Assembly: GCF_000164135.1 (NCBI RefSeq)
Contig: NZ_GG770554.1
Span: forward strand, 169,957 to 233,956
Direction: 5' to 3'
Source of the DNA: Mycobacterium parascrofulaceum ATCC BAA-614
GTDB taxonomy: Bacteria; Actinomycetota; Actinomycetes; Mycobacteriales; Mycobacteriaceae
DNA: 64,000 nt
Part shown: piece after piece, positions 8,466 through 16,364 of the stretch
Layout: the number at the start of each line of letters is the position of its first letter
Position numbering within the stretch: the stretch's first letter is position 1
Made by a program: the position numbers and the translations under genes
The notes under the pieces: generated by a model
Seen by the model: only the letters and a program-made list of their open reading frames with translations
Told to the model about the DNA's origin: nothing
Database searches by the model: none

Positions 8466-8725
8466 CGGGCGTCCAACCGGGCGTAGTAGCCGATCGCGAC
8501 GAGCCCGGCCGCGATCGACACCGCACCTAACACCATGCCCGCCAACGCCATTCGCGGGTTGTTGGCTTCGCCTCGCTGCACCCGCCTGCGCGCGATGTCG
8601 CCCGTGATCACCGCCGCGATCCCGAAGGGCACCCCGATCAGCAGCCAGCACGTGACGAGCGCGACCAGCCCCACGAGCAGCGAAGCGACTCCCATCTCGT
8701 TACGGGGTTGCTCCGGTTGGCTCAT
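8462..8725 (-). CDS. Small DUF4190-type membrane protein
   Basis: 87 aa. After a short polar N-terminus (about 10 residues) there are two hydrophobic segments, about residues 12-37 ('GVASLLVGLVALVTCWLL') and 57-80 ('MALAGMVLGAVSIAAGLVAI'), separated by a basic loop with 'GDIARRRVQRGEA'. This two-helix layout with 'iaaVItGdiArrr' matches DUF4190 proteins, which have no established function. It overlaps the convergent acyl-CoA dehydrogenase end by 4 bases and lies 86 bases after the minus-strand ACAD operon, so it may be read through from it or be independent. Confidence 0.7.
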   Translation of the reverse strand: MSQPEQPRNEMGVASLLVGLVALVTCWLLIGVPFGIAAVITGDIARRRVQRGEANNPRMALAGMVLGAVSIAAGLVAIGYYARLDAR

Positions 8726-8811
8726 CGGGTTCCATCCTCTTGTCGGCCAGCCGAAGTCTACGCGCAGGTTTCGCCGGCCCCTCCGTCACAGGAAATGCGG
8801 GCGCGGCCCGG

Positions 8812-9627
8812 CTACAGCTGTGCAAGACGAGGCGCAGACCGCTTGTCCACCAGAGCCTTTCCGGCTTCGCGGGTCAATTCGCGGGCGCTGCCCAGCAGCC
8901 CGTCCAGGATCAGCGACCGTTTGACATGGTGGTGCAGCGGGTGCTCGGCGGTGAAGCCGATGCCGCCGAGCACCTGCTGGCAGTGCCGGGCGGCGGTCAG
9001 CGCGGCCTGACCGGCGGCGGCTTTCGCCAGCAGCGAGGCCAGCCCGTCGTCAGCGCCGACCTGCCCGGCGGTGTGCAGCGTCGCCTCGGCACCCTCGATC
9101 GCGACCAACGTCTCGGCCAGCCGGTGCCGGATCGCCTGGAACGAGCTGATGTGCCGCCCGAATTGAACGCGGTCGAGAGCATGCCGGCGCGCCAGCGAGA
9201 GCATGCCCCGGCCGGTGCCGACCAACCACCAGCCCAGGGCCCGCCGCCCGGCGGCCAGCGCGGACGCCGGCAGCGGATCTCCCTGCGGCACGCGGCGGAT
9301 CGGCAGCGACTCGTCCATCGCCCCGTCGGTGCCGTCCCCGCGCTCCCACGTCACCCAGGAGCCGCCGGCGAATGGGAGCGGCATGGCCCCGCCGGGGGCG
9401 GCACCGGTCTCGCGTGCCACCACGTCGTTGAGCACCGGCGCGTGCACGCCCGTCTCGCCGAGCAGCCGAAAGACCAGAGGCACGGCGACGCCGGGCATTT
9501 CGCCGAGCATCTCGAGCCAGCCCAGCTCGGTCAGCGCCGCGTCGAGCTTGGCGCCCGACGCGGCCGCCATCGTCGTCCGCAGCGAACCTTCCAGCAGGCG
9601 CAGCGACTCGGGATCCGTCGTCTCCAC
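8812..9627 (-). CDS. Acyl-CoA dehydrogenase, small subunit type
   Basis: 271 aa from GTG 9627, with GGAG close upstream; the gap to the previous gene is 3 bases. It is shorter than a full ACAD (about 380 aa). The C-terminal helical domain is recognisable ('GRGMLSLARRHALDRVQFGRHISSFQAIRHRLAE' and 'HCQQVLGGIGFTAEHPLHHHVKRS'), the N-terminal part is reduced and the 'SEPGxGSD' FAD/substrate loop is absent. The 'xxER' base seen in its partner is replaced by 'AAGRRAL'. Mycobacterial steroid ACADs often work as heterotetramers of one catalytic and one degenerate subunit. The adjacent 9631-10728 gene is the likely partner. Confidence 0.82.
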   Translation of the reverse strand: METTDPESLRLLEGSLRTTMAAASGAKLDAALTELGWLEMLGEMPGVAVPLVFRLLGETGVHAPVLNDVVARETGAAPGGAMPLPFAGGSWVTWERGDGTDGAMDESLPIRRVPQGDPLPASALAAGRRALGWWLVGTGRGMLSLARRHALDRVQFGRHISSFQAIRHRLAETLVAIEGAEATLHTAGQVGADDGLASLLAKAAAGQAALTAARHCQQVLGGIGFTAEHPLHHHVKRSLILDGLLGSARELTREAGKALVDKRSAPRLAQL

Positions 9628-9630
9628 GGT

Positions 9631-10728
9631 TCACTCCTTCCCGAGGTCGAGCAGCCGCCGGGCGATGATGTTGCGCTGGATCTCGGCGGTACCGCCGTAG
9701 ATGGTCGCCGCGCGCGAATACAGGTACTCCGCGCGCCAGGGGGTGTCGTCGAGCTCGAGTGTTCCGGGCAGCAGGTCGTGGACGGTGTCGTAGAGCCGTT
9801 GCTCGGCGCCGGCGAGCAGCACCTTGTCGATGGAGGTGTCCGGGCCCAGGCGAGCCCCGTCGCGCAGCCGATGCTGGGTGTCCCGGGATCGGCAGCGCAG
9901 CGTGTGCAGCGCCAGATAGGCTGCGCCCAGCGCGGATTCGTCGGGCTCGCCGGCATCGGTTGCCTGCACGATGAGTTCGTCGAAGCGGGAGTACAGGTAG
10001 GCGATGCGCTGCCAGAAGCACGTGGACCGCTCGTAGGGGAGCAGGTCCATCGCGAGCCGCCACCCGTCGCCGGGCCGGCCGAGCATGCGGTTCCCCGGGA
10101 TGACCACGTCGTCGTAATAGACCTCGCAGAATTCGTCGACCCCGTGCATGGTCCGCAGCGGCCGGATGGTGATGCCGGGTGTGTCGAGGTCGACGAAGAA
10201 TGCGGTGATCCCGTCGTGGCCGGGCGCGGTGCGGGTGAGTAGCACGCAGCGCGTCGAGAACTGCGCGAAGCTGGTCCAGACCTTCTGACCGTTGACGATC
10301 CAGTCGTCGCCGCGCGGCGTCGCGCGGGTGGTCAGCGAGGCCAGGTCGCTGCCGGACCCCGGCTCGGAAAAGCCTTGACACCATTGCTCTTCACCGCGCA
10401 GCAGCCGCGGCACCATCTCGGCCGCCAGCCCTGCCGGCGCGTAGTCGATCATCGTGGGTGCGAGCACCTCGAGCATCGAATAGGGGCCGGGTTCGGCGAG
10501 GCGGCGGCCGACGACCTCCTCGCCGACGATTGCGCGCAACACGGCGGGACCGCCCAGCCCGCCGACTTCGGCGGGCCAGCCGTAGCGCATCCAGTCGGCG
10601 TCGTAGAGGGCGCGGCTGACCCGGGCGAACTGCCGCATGTGGCCCTGCAGCGAGTGGTCGGGCCCGGGGGTCAAGTCATTGTCGTCGAGCCACGAGCGTA
10701 AACCCGCCCGGAACTCCTCGACATTCAC
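9631..10728 (-). CDS. Acyl-CoA dehydrogenase, catalytic subunit type
   Basis: 365 aa from GTG 10728, which overlaps the upstream stop (10725) by 4 bases. The signature 'GFSEPGSGSDLASL' lies near residue 120, followed by 'GQKVWTSFAQF' near 147, and the protein ends 'IYGGTAEIQRNIIARRLLDLG'. The YEG glutamate is Gly here, while 'LLPYERS' near residue 230 offers an isovaleryl-type catalytic glutamate. It is followed 3 bases later by the small ACAD at 8812, so an alpha2beta2 FadE-type enzyme for a bulky CoA ester is likely. The operon begins at 14528. Confidence 0.87.
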   Translation of the reverse strand: MNVEEFRAGLRSWLDDNDLTPGPDHSLQGHMRQFARVSRALYDADWMRYGWPAEVGGLGGPAVLRAIVGEEVVGRRLAEPGPYSMLEVLAPTMIDYAPAGLAAEMVPRLLRGEEQWCQGFSEPGSGSDLASLTTRATPRGDDWIVNGQKVWTSFAQFSTRCVLLTRTAPGHDGITAFFVDLDTPGITIRPLRTMHGVDEFCEVYYDDVVIPGNRMLGRPGDGWRLAMDLLPYERSTCFWQRIAYLYSRFDELIVQATDAGEPDESALGAAYLALHTLRCRSRDTQHRLRDGARLGPDTSIDKVLLAGAEQRLYDTVHDLLPGTLELDDTPWRAEYLYSRAATIYGGTAEIQRNIIARRLLDLGKE

Positions 10729-11174
10729 GGCGTGGGACGGCCGACGGCGTGCGGGCGCCCGGAGTCGTGCACCCCGCTGCGGCGAATGAATGTCATGGCA
10801 CGGGTTTTCAGCCGCCACCCGTCGGCGGTGCGGGAGTAGGTGTCGCGGTAGTAGCCGATCCGCATGTCGTGGGTCGCGTGGTCGATGAAGCACAACGGCT
10901 GGGTGCCGTTCGCGGAATCGCCACCGAGGTCGTCGATCAACGCGGTCCCGGTGAGGAACAATCCCTTCGGGGCCGCCGCCACCAGCTCGGGGAACCTGTC
11001 CAACGTGTAGGTGGAGCCGAAGGCGCTATAGGTGCCGTCCGGTGTGAACACGCCGATGAGGCCGCCGATGTCTTCCTGGGTGATGGTGACCGCGTAGCGG
11101 GCCAGCAGCTGCTGGATCTCGACCAGGTCGTCAGTTCTGGTCGGGCCGCCTTTAGACGGATCGGGTGTCGACAT
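10725..11174 (-). CDS. SnoaL-like / NTF2-like protein
   Basis: 149 aa. The N-terminus 'DLVEIQQLLARYAVTITQEDIGGLIGVFTPDGTY' and C-terminal strand 'RTADGWRLKTRAMTFIRR' fit the SnoaL-like cone fold (NTF2 superfamily), used by small isomerases, hydratases and ring-hydroxylation partner subunits. In the same operon as a Rieske oxygenase it could assist ring chemistry, but no catalytic residue can be assigned. It overlaps the amidohydrolase by 23 bases upstream and the ACAD by 4 bases downstream, so it is translationally coupled to both. Confidence 0.72.
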   Translation of the reverse strand: MSTPDPSKGGPTRTDDLVEIQQLLARYAVTITQEDIGGLIGVFTPDGTYSAFGSTYTLDRFPELVAAAPKGLFLTGTALIDDLGGDSANGTQPLCFIDHATHDMRIGYYRDTYSRTADGWRLKTRAMTFIRRSGVHDSGRPHAVGRPTP

Positions 11175-12378
11175 AGACCTTGCCGCCTTTCATGACAAAG
11201 CGCACGTTCTGGGTAACGGTTATGTCTTCCAACGGGTTTCCGGGGACCGCGATGATGTCGGCGAGCTGGCCCGGCGCGAGCCGGCCGCGGTCGGTCGAGT
11301 TGATCAGCTCGGCCGCGGTCACCGTCGCCGCCCGCAGCACCGCCAGGGGCGGCAGCCCCCAGTTGACCAGGGTGACCAGCTCGTCGGCGTTGCGTCCGTG
11401 CGGGATGGCGGGCGCGTCGGTGCCGACGGCGATCTTCACGCCGGCTTCGTAAGCGGCCAGTATGGAGGTCCGCGCCTTGGGGAACATCTCGGCGGCCTTG
11501 GCCTGCAGCTCGGGCGGGGCGTGGGAGACGTCCATCGCGTCGCCGTCGGCCAGGCGCCGGGTGCTCACCAGGAAGGTGCCGTGCTCGACCATCGACGCGA
11601 TCGCTCCGTCGTCGATCAAGAAGCCGTGTTCGATGCAGTCGATGCCGGCATCGACTGCGTGCATGACCGCGTCGGCGCCGTGCGTGTGCGCGGCGACGCG
11701 CAGCCCGCGGCGGTGCGCCTCGTCGACGATCGCGCGCAACTCCTCGTCCGAATAGTGTTGCGCGCCCGGCGGGCCGGTCAGCGACATCACTCCGCCCGAG
11801 CAGCAGACCTTGATCAGCTCGGCGCCGTGTTTGATCTGGTAGCGCACCGCTTTGCGGATCTCGTCGATGCCGTTGGCGATGCCCTCCTCGACGCTCAGCT
11901 CCAGCGCATGGGGCGCGAACGCCGCGAACATCGTCGGGTCCAGGTGGCCCCCGGTCGGCGTGATCGCATGCCCGGCAGGCACCACGCGGGGTCCGTCGAT
12001 CCAGCCGGCGTCAATCGCCTTGCCCAGGGCGACGTCCAACAGGTAGCCACCGGTCTTGACGAACAGGCCGAGGTTGCGCACGGTGGTGAAGCCGGCGCGC
12101 AGGGTGCGCCGCGCGTTGCCGACCGCGCGCAGCACCCGCGTCGGCGGATCGTCCTGAACCTGGGACAGCCCGGGCTTTTCGCCACGGCCGCCCATCAACA
12201 GGTTGACCTCCATGTCCATCAAGCCGGGCAGCAGGATGTGGTCGCCGAGGTCGATCACGTCACCGGCGGGCTCACCTCCCACACCCGTGATCCGCTCGCC
12301 CTCGACCTGCACGACGCCGGGAGACACGATCTCGCCGGCGTCGACGTCGAGCAGCCCGGCGGCCTTGAGCGTCAACAC
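11152..12378 (-). CDS. Amidohydrolase (imidazolonepropionase-like) with altered metal motif
   Basis: 408 aa from GTG 12378. Composite amidohydrolase: an N-terminal small beta domain, then 'LPGLMDMEVNLLMGG' near residue 52, 'LIKVCCSGG' near 190, 'AAHTHGADA' near 225, 'CIEHG' near 247, 'VGTDAPA' near 318, and a C-terminal 'GRLAPGQLADIIAVPGNPLEDI'. The lysine, both later histidines and the aspartate are present, but the first HxH metal pair is E-x-N. It may bind a single metal, use an altered site or act non-hydrolytically. It follows the 108-aa gene by 3 bases. Substrate unknown; hydrolysis of a ring or amide intermediate is the usual family role. Confidence 0.8.
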   Translation of the reverse strand: MLTLKAAGLLDVDAGEIVSPGVVQVEGERITGVGGEPAGDVIDLGDHILLPGLMDMEVNLLMGGRGEKPGLSQVQDDPPTRVLRAVGNARRTLRAGFTTVRNLGLFVKTGGYLLDVALGKAIDAGWIDGPRVVPAGHAITPTGGHLDPTMFAAFAPHALELSVEEGIANGIDEIRKAVRYQIKHGAELIKVCCSGGVMSLTGPPGAQHYSDEELRAIVDEAHRRGLRVAAHTHGADAVMHAVDAGIDCIEHGFLIDDGAIASMVEHGTFLVSTRRLADGDAMDVSHAPPELQAKAAEMFPKARTSILAAYEAGVKIAVGTDAPAIPHGRNADELVTLVNWGLPPLAVLRAATVTAAELINSTDRGRLAPGQLADIIAVPGNPLEDITVTQNVRFVMKGGKVYVDTRSV

Positions 12379-12381
12379 CGG

Positions 12382-12708
12382 TTAGATCACCGGTTCCCGG
12401 ATGCACTCCACCCAGGCGGCGCCGCTGTCCGGCACCCGCGGCTGCTTCCACGCCTCGATCGGGAACGAAACCATGACGAGTGACTGCATCATGTGCATGA
12501 GAGCCCTTGCGTCATCGGGAAGGTCGTCCAGCGGGTACCTGTCGCAGTAGGCGATGGCATCGTTGATCCGTGGGAACGCCACGTCGTAGAACTCCTGCAT
12601 CTCGGCCATCGTCGACGACAGCCGCTTGGCGTAGCGCTCTGGCTCGGTCGCCAGGTCCCAATCCAAATAGGGTTCCAGGTCCGCGAATTCAGACGGTAAT
12701 TTTGCCAT
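12382..12708 (-). CDS. Hypothetical protein in the Rieske operon
   Basis: 108 aa with no family I recognise. It is acidic and rich in aromatic residues at the N-terminus ('FADLEPYLDWDLATEPERYAKR') and predicted mostly helical, with a hydrophobic 'LMHMMQSLVMVSFPIEAW' near residue 80. No signal peptide and no cysteine pair for metal. Its start lies inside the end of the Rieske gene (20-base overlap) and its stop is 3 bases from the amidohydrolase start, so it is firmly part of the operon. It could be a small partner of the Rieske oxygenase, but that is only inferred from position. Confidence 0.6.
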   Translation of the reverse strand: MAKLPSEFADLEPYLDWDLATEPERYAKRLSSTMAEMQEFYDVAFPRINDAIAYCDRYPLDDLPDDARALMHMMQSLVMVSFPIEAWKQPRVPDSGAAWVECIREPVI

Positions 12709-13981
12709 TGCCCTGGTACTCCTTCGCCCAATTAGCTACAAAGTCGCCGGTCGTCTTGTGCAGATGGCGGATCAAGACTTCCTGGTCGCACAGCAGGAAC
12801 TCCTTGACGGCCCGGGTGCCGATCATGGTCTGGGTCGCTTCCAGCGTGTTGGCATCTTGCAGCGCGTATTCCTTGAAGGTTACGGCAGCCAACTCCTGGG
12901 CCAGGCGCTCCCGCGCGTTTCGCGGCGGAACGAAATACAGCGTGCACTCGAAGAGGTGCTTGTCCACCGCCGTGGGCCAGTAGTGGTAGGTCAGGAACCA
13001 GCCCGGCTCCCAGATCAGCAGCATGAAGTTCGGGTAGAAGAGCCACGAGTCGATTCCCCACTGCGGCACCCGCTTCACGTTGACACCCGGTGGCAGCTCC
13101 AGCTTCTCGATGATCTCCGGCTTGTCCCAGGGGCCGAACAAACCGCTGCGCAACACCTGATCCATCGGCTTGACCATCGACATGTCCGGGGGCGGCGCCT
13201 GACCACCCCAGGTCGACTGCAGGCTGTGCGGGCCGGCCAGCTCGTAGTGCAGCGCCTCGTAGCCGAACTTCTGGATCTTGGCGGCTTCCTCCTTGGTGTA
13301 CTGCCCCTGGTGCAGGATCGGCGCGTGGTAGAACTCGACGAACGCGTCGATGAACAGCTTCCAGTTGCTGCCGACCTCGGCGCGGTAGGAGTAGGTCTCC
13401 GTCATCTCGCCGAAGGGGTAGCCCTCGATGCTCTTGGCCAGGGGGCCGAGGTAGTCGGCCAGCGGCGCCGCGTCGTGGTCGAAGTTGATGAAGATGAAGC
13501 CTTCCCACACCTCGCATCGGACCGGCGCCAGGCCGAAGTTGTCCTTGTCGAGGTCGAAGAACTCCTCTTCCTGTTGGACGAAGGTGAGGTCGCCGTCGAG
13601 GTTGTAGCGCCAGGCGTGGTACTTGCAGGTGAACTGCCGGCAGGTGCCAGAGGTCTCCTCGTTGGGGAAGTCGTTCCACACCAACTTGTTTCCGCGGTGG
13701 CGGCAGACGTTGTGGTATGCCTTGACCGTCCCGTCCTTGGTCTTGACGATGATCACCGATGTGCCCTTGCCGGCCGACGGCAGTTCCCGGGTGAAGTAGC
13801 TGCCGGTGCGGGGCAGTCGCTCGACCCGGCCGACGTTGAGCCAGGTCTTCCTGAAGATCGCCTCGCGTTCGGCCTCGAAGAACGCCGGGTCGATCGAGTC
13901 GGTGTAATCGACAGGCGCCGTGCCGAGGTCGGGGTAATTCTCTGTCCAGCTGCCTGCAGCCGGCTTGGGGAAGTGGGGCAC
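12689..13981 (-). CDS. Rieske non-heme iron oxygenase, alpha subunit type
   Basis: 430 aa from GTG 13981 (V-P-H-F-P-K), preceded by a GAAAGG ribosome site. Rieske cluster ligands are 'CRHRG' near residue 95 and 'CKYHAW' near 121. The gap between them (23 residues) is longer than the usual 15-17. The catalytic domain has the mononuclear iron motif 'EFYHAPILH' (HxxxxH) near 215-220. These enzymes insert oxygen into aromatic, steroid or terpene substrates and need a ferredoxin and reductase; a Rieske ferredoxin is at 47151 and a NuoF-like flavoprotein at 44445. Second gene of the operon starting at 14528. Confidence 0.88.
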   Translation of the reverse strand: MPHFPKPAAGSWTENYPDLGTAPVDYTDSIDPAFFEAEREAIFRKTWLNVGRVERLPRTGSYFTRELPSAGKGTSVIIVKTKDGTVKAYHNVCRHRGNKLVWNDFPNEETSGTCRQFTCKYHAWRYNLDGDLTFVQQEEEFFDLDKDNFGLAPVRCEVWEGFIFINFDHDAAPLADYLGPLAKSIEGYPFGEMTETYSYRAEVGSNWKLFIDAFVEFYHAPILHQGQYTKEEAAKIQKFGYEALHYELAGPHSLQSTWGGQAPPPDMSMVKPMDQVLRSGLFGPWDKPEIIEKLELPPGVNVKRVPQWGIDSWLFYPNFMLLIWEPGWFLTYHYWPTAVDKHLFECTLYFVPPRNARERLAQELAAVTFKEYALQDANTLEATQTMIGTRAVKEFLLCDQEVLIRHLHKTTGDFVANWAKEYQGNGKITV

Positions 13982-13994
13982 CTTTCTACCTCTC

Positions 13995-14528
13995 TCAGTG
14001 GTTCTGATCGGCGTTCTCGAGCTGTACGCCAAAAGTGTTGAAGGCCATGGCCAGCGTGGCGTAGCAGCCGACCGTGAAGACGAAATCCATCCGCTGCCGG
14101 TCGTCGAGCCGCTCACCGAGTGCGGCCCACGTCTCATCGGACAGCCGAGACTTGTCTTCGAGTTCGTCGACGGCGGTGATCACCGCGCGATCGAACTCGT
14201 CCAGGCGGCCGGCGTCCTCGCCCACACCACGCACGGCGGCGATCTCACCGTCGGTGATGCCCTCGTCCTTGGCCATGCTGACGTGGTGAGACCACTCGTA
14301 GGCGCATTCGCGACGATGCGCCACCCGCAGGATGGCCAGTTCGCGGACGCGCGGTGGCAGCGTGGACGAAGTCAAGAGGTGGACGTTGAACCGCAGAAAT
14401 GCCTTCGCCAGCGCCGGGTGGCGGGCCAGGGTGCTGAGCGCGTTGTTGGCGGCCGGGTCACGCATCGCGGAGAGCGCCTGGTGGGTCGCTTCGTCCCACT
14501 GGTCTGCCGGCAGCGGCGGCAACCGCAT
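13995..14528 (-). CDS. Carboxymuconolactone decarboxylase (CMD/AhpD-like) family protein
   Basis: 177 aa, all helical. The core 'LPPRVRELAILRVAHRRECAYEWSHHVSMAKDEG' near residues 55-90 is the CMD family signature, with a Cys-(x)n-His arrangement of the AhpD type but only one cysteine, so an AhpD peroxidase mechanism is unlikely. Many catabolic clusters carry such proteins with unclear roles. It is the first gene of a seven-gene minus-strand operon; a perfect GAGAATNNNATTCTC palindrome lies 45 bases upstream of its start. Confidence 0.8.
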   Translation of the reverse strand: MRLPPLPADQWDEATHQALSAMRDPAANNALSTLARHPALAKAFLRFNVHLLTSSTLPPRVRELAILRVAHRRECAYEWSHHVSMAKDEGITDGEIAAVRGVGEDAGRLDEFDRAVITAVDELEDKSRLSDETWAALGERLDDRQRMDFVFTVGCYATLAMAFNTFGVQLENADQNH

Positions 14529-14572
14529 CCGTGCTCTCCTCTCGCCATCCTCCCGGCCACCTCTCGGCCTAG

Positions 14573-14587
14573 GAGAATCATATTCTC
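14573..14587. promoter_or_regulatory. Palindromic operator, GAGAAT-CAT-ATTCTC
   Basis: Perfect copy of the recurring palindrome, 45 bases upstream of the CMD-like gene that heads the operon 14528-8812. Position is typical for a repressor overlapping the promoter. Predicted to be controlled with the loci at 6316, 7170 and 51513. Confidence 0.78.
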
Positions 14588-14964
14588 ATTTCTAACCAAT
14601 AGAGTTGCATGAATCGCGCGGCCGGTCAATGCCGGCGGGGAGGGGCGCGCGCGGTCGGGGCGCCATGCGCGGGTTCGGCCACCGAAATGGCCGCCTCCCA
14701 GCGAAAACGCCGGCGGTCGCGGCGGGCCCGCCCGAAACGGCGCCGTCTACCTCGGCGCATCCCCGATCCGGGGCGGGCAAACCGATGAGGCCGTTCCGTC
14801 CCCGGTCAGGCGAACAAGCCCCCGTCGCCGGCTCCGCTGGATGTTGATTCTCGCTTGGCGAGAAGATAGTTTTCATTTTAGTGATCTTGGTACGGGACAG
14901 CGATTCGCCGAGGCTGCGTGGGAAGCGGAACCGGATAGGCGGACCCGACGGAAGGGCAACGGCC
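14588..14964. other. 377-base divergent intergenic region without a gene
   Basis: GC-rich up to about 14840, then AT-richer near 14841-14880. I see no convincing reading frame on either strand. The right part contains a degenerate operator (14860-14874) and, overlapping it, the perfect 7+3+7 repeat TTCTCGCTTGGCGAGAA at 14848-14864. It separates the Rieske operon (minus) from the amidohydrolase operon (plus). Confidence 0.6.
14860..14874. promoter_or_regulatory. Degenerate copy of the GAGAATNNNATTCTC operator
   Basis: GAGAAG-ATA-GTTTTC keeps 9 of 12 arm bases. An extra half-site makes TTCTCGC-TTG-GCGAGAA at 14848-14864, a perfect palindrome sharing its GAGAA arm, much like the alternating half-sites at 7160-7184. 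It lies 91 bases upstream of the amidohydrolase start at 14965. Confidence 0.5.
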
Positions 14965-16263
14965 ATGAACAAAGAAGACATGATCCTGATCAGCGTCGAC
15001 GACCACACCGTCGAGCCGCCGGACATGTTCAAGAACCACTTGCCGAAGAAGTACCAGGACGACGCGCCGCGGCTGGTGCACAACGCCGACGGTTCGGACA
15101 TGTGGAAGTTCCGCGACACGGTCATCCCCAACGTCGCGCTCAACGCGGTCGCCGGCCGGCCGAAGGAGGAGTACGGCATCGAGCCGACGGGGCTCGACGA
15201 GATCCGGCCGGGTTGCTACAACGTCGACGAGCGCGTCAAGGACATGAACGCCGGCGGCATCCTGGCCTCGATCTGCTTCCCGTCCTTCCCGGGCTTCGCC
15301 GGGCGGCTGTTCGCGACCGACGACAACGACTTCTCGATCGCACTGGTGCAGGCCTACAACGACTGGCACATCGACGAGTGGTGCGGCGCCTACCCCGCGC
15401 GCTTCATTCCGATGGCGATCCCGGTGATCTGGGATGCCGAGGCGTGCGCCGCCGAGGTGCGCCGGGTGTCGAAGAAGGGCGTGCACGCGCTGACCTTCAC
15501 CGAAAACCCGGCCGCGATGGGCTATCCCAGCTTCCACGACGAGTACTGGAACCCGCTGTGGAAAGCGTTGGTGGAGACCGACACCGTGATGAACGTGCAC
15601 ATCGGTTCCTCGGGTCGGTTGGCCATCACCGCGCCGGATGCGCCGATGGACGTGATGATCACGCTGCAGCCGATGAACATCGTGCAGGCCGCCGCCGACT
15701 TGTTGTGGTCGCGGCCGATCAAGGAGTACCCGGACCTGAAAATCGCGCTGTCCGAGGGCGGAACCGGCTGGATCCCCTACTTCCTGGAGCGCGCGGACCG
15801 GACCTACGAGATGCATTCGGCCTGGACGCACCAGAACTTCGGCGGCAAGCTGCCCAGCGAGGTCTTCCGCGACCACTTCCTGACCTGCTTCATCAGCGAC
15901 AAGGTCGGCGTGGCGCTGCGGAACATGATCGGCATCGACAACATCTGCTGGGAGGCCGACTACCCGCACAGCGACTCGATGTGGCCGGGGGCGCCGGAAG
16001 AGCTGTGGGATGTGTTGTCACTGAACAACGTTCCCGACGACGAGATCAACAAGATGACGCACGAGAATGCCATGCGCTGGTACTCGTTCGACCCGTTCAC
16101 CCACATCTCGCGTGAACAGGCGACGGTCGGCGCGCTGCGCAAGGCCGCCGAGGGGCACGACGTGTCCATCAAGGCGAAGGGCCACGACAAGGACTCCCGA
16201 GGCGGCTCGTCCTTCGCGGAATTCGCCGCCAACGCGAAGGCCCTCAGCGGCAACAAGGACTGA
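14965..16263 (+). CDS. Amidohydrolase family 2 (ACMSD-like) metal-dependent hydrolase
   Basis: 432 aa from ATG 14965, with GGAAGGG upstream. N-terminal 'SVDDHTVEPPDMF' supplies the D-x-H type metal region, and 'CWEADYPHSDSMWPG' near residue 330 has the conserved Asp. 'IHIGSSG'-like and 'FLERADRTYE' segments match mycobacterial amidohydrolase-2 proteins related to aminocarboxymuconate-semialdehyde decarboxylase. Such proteins catalyse hydrolysis or decarboxylation of ring-cleavage or CoA-pathway intermediates. First gene of a plus-strand operon leading to the ACAD, hydratase and thiolase genes. Confidence 0.82.
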   Translation: MNKEDMILISVDDHTVEPPDMFKNHLPKKYQDDAPRLVHNADGSDMWKFRDTVIPNVALNAVAGRPKEEYGIEPTGLDEIRPGCYNVDERVKDMNAGGILASICFPSFPGFAGRLFATDDNDFSIALVQAYNDWHIDEWCGAYPARFIPMAIPVIWDAEACAAEVRRVSKKGVHALTFTENPAAMGYPSFHDEYWNPLWKALVETDTVMNVHIGSSGRLAITAPDAPMDVMITLQPMNIVQAAADLLWSRPIKEYPDLKIALSEGGTGWIPYFLERADRTYEMHSAWTHQNFGGKLPSEVFRDHFLTCFISDKVGVALRNMIGIDNICWEADYPHSDSMWPGAPEELWDVLSLNNVPDDEINKMTHENAMRWYSFDPFTHISREQATVGALRKAAEGHDVSIKAKGHDKDSRGGSSFAEFAANAKALSGNKD

Positions 16264-16283
16264 CGCGCCACCACCGGCGCGCG

Positions 16284-16343
16284 GCGAGCAGACACAGAAT
16301 CGCATTGCTCGCAGGGCAATCATGCGATTCTGTGTCTGCTCGC
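16284..16343. repeat. Long perfect inverted repeat (22-bp arms), hairpin or terminator-like element
   Basis: Arms 16284-16305 and 16322-16343 are exact reverse complements, separated by 16 bases. The arms contain GCGAGCAGACACAGAATCGC and its complement. The element fills the gap between the amidohydrolase stop (16263) and the ACAD start. There is no T-tract, so it is not a standard intrinsic terminator; it could attenuate or stabilise the transcript, or be a copy of a dispersed mycobacterial intergenic palindrome. Confidence 0.8.
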
Positions 16344-16364
16344 GCTGAAAGGAGACACCCGGAA

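Noticed and set aside
8740-10242. Plus-strand open frame opposite two acyl-CoA dehydrogenases
   Set aside because: No recognisable domain, Gln/Arg/Gly-rich; the minus-strand ACADs carry clear motifs.
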